Source: JANRLL01 sp033762715
Lineage (GTDB): Bacteria; Pseudomonadota; Alphaproteobacteria; Rickettsiales; SXRF01
Reading direction: 5' to 3'
NCBI GenBank assembly: GCA_033762715.1
Contig: JANRLL010000007.1
Span: 62,001 to 126,000 of the forward strand
DNA: 64,000 bases
Within the stretch, counting starts at the first letter, position 1, and the number at the start of each line of letters is the position of its first letter. This document shows, in pieces, positions 59,072-64,000 of this stretch. The position numbers were made by a program, and so were the translations under genes. The notes beneath the pieces are model-generated. The model saw only the letters and a list, made by a program, of their open reading frames with translations. It did not search any database and had not been told where the DNA came from.

Positions 59072-61711
59072 ATGACTCAGCCAGCGATTAGCCTAACTCC
59101 TTCAACTCTCGATGAGTTTAAAGATGCGACCCCAGCGATGCAGCAATATGGGGCGCTTAAACAAGCCCATCCCGATTACCTACTTTTTTACCGTATGGGG
59201 GATTTTTATGAGCTGTTTTTCGACGATGCGGTGCGCGCTGCGCAGATTTTAGATATTGCACTGACCAAGCGTGGCAAGCACGCGGGCGACGATATTCCGA
59301 TGTGCGGGGTGCCGGTGCATAGCCATGAAGCCTATTTGGAGCGTCTGATACGCGCCGGTGTAAAAGTGGCGATTTGCGAACAGATGGAAGATCCGGCCGA
59401 AGCCAAAAAGCGAGGTCCGAAAGCAGTGGTTCGCCGTGAAGTGGTGCGCATTGTAACCCCTGGCACCATTACAGAAGACACGCTGCTGGATGCGCGTCAG
59501 GCAAGCTATTTAGCGGCCATTGCCGAAAGCGGTGAGGGTATGGCGCTGGCCTGGATGGAGCTATCCACCGGCGAATTTTGGGTAACGCCAACAACGCGCC
59601 AAAGCGTGGTGGCGGAAGTGGCCCGCGTGGCGCCGCGCGAAATGCTGGTGGCGGCCTCTTGGAGCGAGCCCTTCGCCGATTGGAAAGATCAGCTGACCAT
59701 TCAGCCGGAAAGTGTATTTGATGCTCGCCGAGCCGAGCGTTTGTTAAAAGAAAGCTACGCGGTGACGTCGCTGGAACCGTTTGGTAATTTTTCAGCGGCG
59801 GAATTGGCTGCTTGCGGCGCACTGCTTGACTATGTGCGCCTCACGCAAAAAATGACGTCGCTGCGCCTGGATCCGCCGCGCCAACAACGCGCGAGTGAGC
59901 ATATGCTCATTGATCCGGCTAGCCAAAAAAACCTGGAAATCATGTCGACCTTATCGGGTGACCGCCGCGGCAGTTTATTTGCCACGCTCGATGAAACCAT
60001 CACCGCGCCCGGTGCCCGCCTGCTTGCGAGTTGGCTGGCTGCGCCATTGACCGATGTGGAGCGTATTTGCGATCGCTTGGATCAAGTCTCGTGCTTAGTG
60101 GAACAAAAGGAATTGCGTGAAAAGCTGCGTGCGTATTTACAATCGGTGCCTGATAGCGAACGCGGATTATCACGTCTGAATTTAGGCCGTGGTGGCCCGC
60201 GCGATATGCTCTCGATTATGGCGGCCCTGCAGGCGGCGCATCAGATACGCCAGCTATTGGAATTGCAACAAGCAGAGTTACCCGATGGGCTGATTGCGGT
60301 GCGTGATCAATTAGGCGGGCATGAGCTGCTGATTGAAAAACTGGCGGCTTCGCTCAATCCCGATTGCCCGCTGATGGCGCGTGACGGCAACTTCATTAGG
60401 GATGGCTATCATGCGGCACTCGATGAATTTCGTGTGTTAAGCAGCGAAGGCAAGCGCATGATCGCCGCGCTTGAAAAACGCTATAGCGATGCAACGGGCA
60501 TTGCGACCTTGAAAATCCGCTTCAATCATGTGCTCGGCTATTACGTCGAAATCACCCAAATCCATCAAGCCAAAATCACCACCGATTTTATTCATCGCCA
60601 AACCTTGGCTAATAATTTGCGCTATACCACGGTGGAGTTATCCGAACTGGAGCGCAAAATTGGTGAGGCCGCCGACAGAGCGCTTAAGACTGAACTCGAA
60701 TTGTTTGAAGAATTACTACACGCTATCCATGCGGCGCATGCCGGTATTATTGCCACTGCCCGTGCGCTGGCGCAGATTGATGTGATGGCATCACTCGCCG
60801 AGATGGCGGTAAAGCGCCGTTATGTGCGCCCGATAGTGGATCAAAGCCGGGCGTTTGATATTAAAGCCGGTCGTCATCCGGTGGTGGAAATGAGCCTAGC
60901 GCAAACACGCAAAGAAGGCTTCATCGGCAATGATTGCGATTTACAAGAAGCACAGCATCTATGGTTGCTGACGGGGCCGAACATGGCGGGTAAAAGTACC
61001 TTCCTGCGGCAAAACGCCTTGATTGCCATTATGGCGCAGATGGGCTCGTTCGTGCCGGCCGATAGCGCTCATATTGGCTGCGTGGACCGCTTATTTAGTC
61101 GTGTGGGCGCGGCCGATGATTTGGCGCGCGGGCGTTCGACTTTTATGGTGGAGATGGTAGAAACTGCCACCATTTTGCATCAAGCCACCAAACATTCGCT
61201 GGTGATCTTAGATGAGATTGGACGCGGCACCGCAACCTTCGACGGCTTGTCGCTTGCTTGGGCGGTGATGGAGCATTTGCATAATGTGATTCAGTGCCGC
61301 GCGTTATTTGCCACCCATTATCATGAGCTCACTAGTCTCACCGAGCATTTGCAGGCGCTTTCTTGCCACACCATGAAGGTGAAAGAATGGAAAGGTGATT
61401 TGGTCTTTCTGCATGAGGTGGTAGCCGGCAGTGCTGATCGCTCTTACGGTATTCATGTAGCCAAATTGGCTGGGCTGCCCACCGCCGTGCTAACACGCGC
61501 GACGCAGATTTTGCATGAGCTGGAAGCGCAGCGATCAACCGCGGGTGAATTAAGCGCAAGCTTGCCTTTATTTTCCTATCCTGCGCAGCCGACAGCTGCA
61601 GTTGCGCCTACTATCAGTGCCGTGGAACAGGAGCTTTCCGAGTTACAACCTGACCAGCTTACACCCAAGCAAGCACTTGATATATTATATAAATTAAAGT
61701 CCCTACTCTAG
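59072..61711 (+). CDS. mutS: DNA mismatch repair protein MutS
   Basis: MutS recognises mismatches and starts repair with MutL. The mismatch-contact motif FxE is in YRMGDFYELFF near residue 47. The C-terminal ATPase has Walker A GPNMAGKSTF, RSTFMVEMVET, DEIGRGTATFDGLSLAWAVMEH and FATHYHEL, and ends with a dimerisation helix. I start at 59072 (MTQPAISLTP), giving 879 residues; the open frame begins at 58994, but the earlier segment has no MutS similarity. Confidence 0.96.
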   Translation: MTQPAISLTPSTLDEFKDATPAMQQYGALKQAHPDYLLFYRMGDFYELFFDDAVRAAQILDIALTKRGKHAGDDIPMCGVPVHSHEAYLERLIRAGVKVAICEQMEDPAEAKKRGPKAVVRREVVRIVTPGTITEDTLLDARQASYLAAIAESGEGMALAWMELSTGEFWVTPTTRQSVVAEVARVAPREMLVAASWSEPFADWKDQLTIQPESVFDARRAERLLKESYAVTSLEPFGNFSAAELAACGALLDYVRLTQKMTSLRLDPPRQQRASEHMLIDPASQKNLEIMSTLSGDRRGSLFATLDETITAPGARLLASWLAAPLTDVERICDRLDQVSCLVEQKELREKLRAYLQSVPDSERGLSRLNLGRGGPRDMLSIMAALQAAHQIRQLLELQQAELPDGLIAVRDQLGGHELLIEKLAASLNPDCPLMARDGNFIRDGYHAALDEFRVLSSEGKRMIAALEKRYSDATGIATLKIRFNHVLGYYVEITQIHQAKITTDFIHRQTLANNLRYTTVELSELERKIGEAADRALKTELELFEELLHAIHAAHAGIIATARALAQIDVMASLAEMAVKRRYVRPIVDQSRAFDIKAGRHPVVEMSLAQTRKEGFIGNDCDLQEAQHLWLLTGPNMAGKSTFLRQNALIAIMAQMGSFVPADSAHIGCVDRLFSRVGAADDLARGRSTFMVEMVETATILHQATKHSLVILDEIGRGTATFDGLSLAWAVMEHLHNVIQCRALFATHYHELTSLTEHLQALSCHTMKVKEWKGDLVFLHEVVAGSADRSYGIHVAKLAGLPTAVLTRATQILHELEAQRSTAGELSASLPLFSYPAQPTAAVAPTISAVEQELSELQPDQLTPKQALDILYKLKSLL

Positions 61712-61780
61712 GCTTGCATTTAGCGGGATTGCCGCTATATTCACACTGCAAAAAAGTAAATTGAAATAAACCACAAAGTT

Positions 61781-62998
61781 ATGCCGCAAAAATCTGTTTT
61801 ACTCATTATTTCAGGCTCTATTGCTGCCTATAAATCGTTGGAACTGATTCGCCGTTTAACCGAACAGCGTATTCAAGTGCGTGCGATTTTGACTAAAGGC
61901 GGCGCGCAATTTATCACACCTCTTTCAGTGGCATCGCTCACCGGTCAGGGCGTGTATGACGAATTATGGTCGCTAAAAGATGAAACGGAAATGGGCCATA
62001 TTCGCCTGTCGCGCGAAGCAGATCTCGTAGTGGTTGCTCCGGCCTCGGCTGACCTAATTGCAAAAATGGCGAATGGTCTTGCCGATGATTTGGCAACGGC
62101 GACTTTGCTTGCAAACAAAAAGCCGTTGTTGGTGGCACCTGCCATGAACACGCAGATGTGGAATCATCCGGCCACGCAACGCAACTTGAAGCAAATTGAG
62201 AAAGACGGCGCAAACATTATTGCGCCAGGTGCTGGCATGCTTGCCTGCGGCGAAGTGGGTCAAGGGCGCATGGCAGAGCCTGATACGATTGCGGAAGCCA
62301 TTATAGATCAGCTAGGTGGTGTGAGCGGTGGACGCTTACTGAAAAATGTAAGGGCGTTGGTCACTAGCGGTCCAACCTATGAAGCGATTGATCCGGTACG
62401 TTTTATTGGTAATCGCTCGTCTGGCAAACAAGGTCATGCCATTGCCGAAGAATTGGCTCGCCAAGGTGCGCAGGTGACGTTGGTAACAGGCCCTACCGGC
62501 TTGCCTGAGCCGCATGGTGTGCAGATGATACGGGTGACGTCCGCAGGACAAATGCTTGCTGAGTGTGAGCGTCAATTGCCTGTGGATGTAGCTGTGTTTA
62601 CGGCTGCGGTTGCCGATTGGCGCGTTGAAACGGTCGCGGTGGAAAAAATCAAAAAAAGCCGTCAGGCGCCTTCGTTGAAACTGGTCGAGAATCCTGATAT
62701 TTTGCAGCGTGTGGCTACCGGCAAACAACGCCCGAAATTGGTGGTTGGTTTTGCGGCTGAAACCGAAAGCCTGATTAAAAATGCGGAAGCTAAACGCAAG
62801 CGCAAAAAAGCCGATTGGATTGTTGCCAATGATGTATCGAATGGCAAAGTATTCGATAGTGACAAGAATAAAGTGGCGCTGATTACGGCGCGCGGCAATG
62901 AACAATGGCCGCTGATGGATAAAGAAGAAGTAGCCGCGCGATTGGTAGAAAGAATTACCAAAGCGCTGGTGACGGCGAAACCAAAACTTGCAAAATAG
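61781..62998 (+). CDS. coaBC: Bifunctional phosphopantothenoylcysteine synthetase/decarboxylase
   Basis: CoaBC performs two steps of coenzyme A synthesis. The N-terminal flavoprotein half (residues 1-190) has ISGSIAAYKSLELIRRL, VVAPASADLIAKMANGLADDLATAT and the PAMNxxMW motif, with active-site Cys in MLACGEVGQGR. The C-terminal CTP-dependent synthetase half has TSGPTYEAIDPVRFIGNRSSGKQGHAIAEE, NPDIL and WIVANDVS. Length 405 fits. Dut follows 11 bases later, the common coaBC-dut pairing. Confidence 0.96.
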   Translation: MPQKSVLLIISGSIAAYKSLELIRRLTEQRIQVRAILTKGGAQFITPLSVASLTGQGVYDELWSLKDETEMGHIRLSREADLVVVAPASADLIAKMANGLADDLATATLLANKKPLLVAPAMNTQMWNHPATQRNLKQIEKDGANIIAPGAGMLACGEVGQGRMAEPDTIAEAIIDQLGGVSGGRLLKNVRALVTSGPTYEAIDPVRFIGNRSSGKQGHAIAEELARQGAQVTLVTGPTGLPEPHGVQMIRVTSAGQMLAECERQLPVDVAVFTAAVADWRVETVAVEKIKKSRQAPSLKLVENPDILQRVATGKQRPKLVVGFAAETESLIKNAEAKRKRKKADWIVANDVSNGKVFDSDKNKVALITARGNEQWPLMDKEEVAARLVERITKALVTAKPKLAK

Positions 62999-63009
62999 GG
63001 GATACGTAT

Positions 63010-63471
63010 ATGGTGACTGTTAAACTGCAACGCTTGCCACATGGACAGGATTTGCCATTGCCGGAATATGCCACTGAGCTCAGCGCGGGTGTTGATTTGA
63101 TGGCCGCCATCGATGCCGAAGTGACGCTTAAGCCGATGGAGCGCCGCTTGATCGAAACCGGTATCGCCATTGCCTTGCCAGCCAATTATGAAGCGCAGAT
63201 ACGTCCGCGTTCCGGCCTGGCGTTTAAACATGGTATTTCGCTGGTTAATACGCCTGGCACCATTGATGCTGATTATCGAGGCGAACTGAAAGTATTGCTG
63301 ATCAATCTCGGACAAGAACCGTTTGTGATTACACGCGGTATGCGTATTGCGCAAATGGTCGTTGCTCCCGTTTCGCGCGTGTCGTTCGAAGTGGCAGAGT
63401 CGCTCGAGGATACTGAGCGTAGCGCAGGCGGATTTGGTTCAACCGGTACCAGCATACGAAAAGCAGGCTAA
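63010..63471 (+). CDS. dut: dUTP pyrophosphatase
   Basis: Dut hydrolyses dUTP to dUMP, limiting uracil in DNA and supplying thymidylate synthesis. All five family motifs are visible in the 153 residues: AGVDLMA, RPRSGLAFKHGI, NTPGTIDADYRGEL, GMRIAQMVV and RSAGGFGSTG. The last one closes over the active site of a neighbouring subunit in the trimer. Its stop overlaps the next start by one base (TAATG). Confidence 0.97.
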   Translation: MVTVKLQRLPHGQDLPLPEYATELSAGVDLMAAIDAEVTLKPMERRLIETGIAIALPANYEAQIRPRSGLAFKHGISLVNTPGTIDADYRGELKVLLINLGQEPFVITRGMRIAQMVVAPVSRVSFEVAESLEDTERSAGGFGSTGTSIRKAG

Positions 63472-63914
63472 TGATCACGCTACCTAAAAAACTCTATTAC
63501 GCCGTCGAAGCCGTACTCTTCATTGCCTATAATGCCGGCTTGGGCCCAATCAGCAGCCGTGATATTGCTGAGCGTCAAGGCCTGCCGCCGCGCTATTTAG
63601 AGCAGCTGATGCAACGCTTGGTGCGCGCCGGAATTTTGCGTGGGGTGCGCGGGCCGCGTGGTGGTTACGTATTGGCACGTGAACGCCGCCGTATTACCGT
63701 TGGCGATATTTGCAGTGTGCTGAGCGAAGAGGCCGACGAAGGCAGTTATGCCGGTACGCCGCTGGGCCATCTGGTGGTCAAACCCGTATGGGATAATGCC
63801 GGTCAGCAAATGATGGAGTATTTGAAACAGGTCAACCTGGCAGAGCTGTGTGAACAGGCTCTCACGCGTAACGTTAAAAAACTATCCGAAGAAAAACTAG
63901 ACTTCGCGATTTAA
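63471..63914 (+). CDS. Rrf2 family transcriptional regulator without Fe-S cysteines
   Basis: The 147 residues contain the Rrf2 winged helix: YYAVEAVLFIAYN, ISSRDIAERQGLPPRYLEQLMQRLVRAGILRGVRGPRGGYVLARERRRITVGDI. The region where IscR carries three cluster cysteines (between residue 88 and 106) has none; only Cys81 and Cys127 are present. This resembles CymR rather than IscR. The following gene looks like cysteine synthase, and CymR acts with CysK in Bacillus. It likely senses sulfur or cysteine status here. Confidence 0.87.
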   Translation: MITLPKKLYYAVEAVLFIAYNAGLGPISSRDIAERQGLPPRYLEQLMQRLVRAGILRGVRGPRGGYVLARERRRITVGDICSVLSEEADEGSYAGTPLGHLVVKPVWDNAGQQMMEYLKQVNLAELCEQALTRNVKKLSEEKLDFAI

Positions 63915-63930
63915 TAGAAAGGACATAGTT

Positions 63931-64000
63931 ATGACCGCCCAAGCTCAGAAACTTCCCACCGTACAGCTCGATAGCCCAGGCCGTGGACGTATTTATGAAA
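63931..64000 (+). CDS. cysK: Probable cysteine synthase A, 5' end only
   Basis: The frame from ATG 63931 (after an AGAAAGGA ribosome site) reads MTAQAQKLPTVQLDSPGRGR then IYE, and runs off the window. The GRGRIYE start is like alphaproteobacterial CysK proteins, which continue with DTIG and TPLVRL, but only 23 residues are visible, so this is inference. The place right after an Rrf2-type regulator supports it. Confidence 0.55.
   Translation, partial: MTAQAQKLPTVQLDSPGRGRIYE

Noticed and set aside
1..64000. CRISPR arrays, insertion sequences, prophage or integrase genes
   Set aside because: No spaced direct-repeat array, transposase or integrase motif was found on reading; the content is conserved chromosomal genes.

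Overview
The window reads as a gene-dense chromosomal segment of a flagellated, aerobic alphaproteobacterium. Evidence is the fliX/flgI divergence with sigma-54 promoters known from Caulobacter, a Usg-family protein, the tldD-coxB-coxA-ctaB-ctaG-coxC-DUF983 order, a NADP malic enzyme fused to a phosphotransacetylase domain, and a Cys-poor DksA. I cannot fix the genus; a deep-branching lineage is possible. I see no rRNA, tRNA, CRISPR array, insertion sequence or prophage. Only one gap exceeds 300 bases (47835-48147).

Layout. 1-2.7 kb: end of mreD, mrdA (PBP2) and, on the opposite strand, dksA. 2.8-22.9 kb: a flagellar block. fliX is divergent from flgI-flgJ-flgN-flgK-flgL, followed by fliW, fliB, a giant flagellin, flaG, fliD, fliS, fliK, flgD and flgE. 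Three good sigma-54 promoters (before flgI, fliD and fliK) suggest a late-class cascade under FliX and an FlbD-like activator. FlgK, FlgE and flagellin are all about twice the usual size, and their insertions share a recurring beta-rich module. 23-27 kb: two small conserved proteins, an M16 peptidase, LemA and a DUF3137 protein. 27-31.2 kb: an arginine-succinyltransferase-type catabolic cluster (an aldehyde dehydrogenase, astE, astB). 31-36.2 kb: a tripartite DevBCA/MacAB-like ABC exporter with a TolC-like lipoprotein and a divergent TetR regulator with visible operators. 36-38 kb: an SDR, a LOG-family protein and an O-methyltransferase. 38-43.4 kb: recJ, sulfate permease cysTWA and pgsA. 43.4-48.8 kb: ilvE, pgeF, a MidA-type methyltransferase, lgt, two unknown proteins and an outer-membrane protein with a Pho-box-like element upstream. 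48.8-56 kb: tldD and the cytochrome c oxidase operon including two very small membrane proteins. 56-64 kb: an unknown protein, maeB, mutS, coaBC, dut, an Rrf2 regulator without cluster cysteines, and the start of a probable cysteine synthase.

Genes work together mainly as: (i) late flagellar assembly (P-ring, hook, hook-filament junction, cap, filament and chaperones) with FliW and FliB acting on flagellin; (ii) cytochrome oxidase subunits with heme and copper assembly factors; (iii) sulfate uptake plus an Rrf2/cysteine synthase pair, suggesting cysteine-responsive control; (iv) drug or lipid export under TetR control. The genome is compact, with several convergent pairs sharing or overlapping stop codons.

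The most unusual material is the oversized flagellar axial proteins with shared modules, the Pho-box-like triple repeat, the long antisense overlap at astB/outer-membrane factor, and the Rrf2-cysK arrangement.
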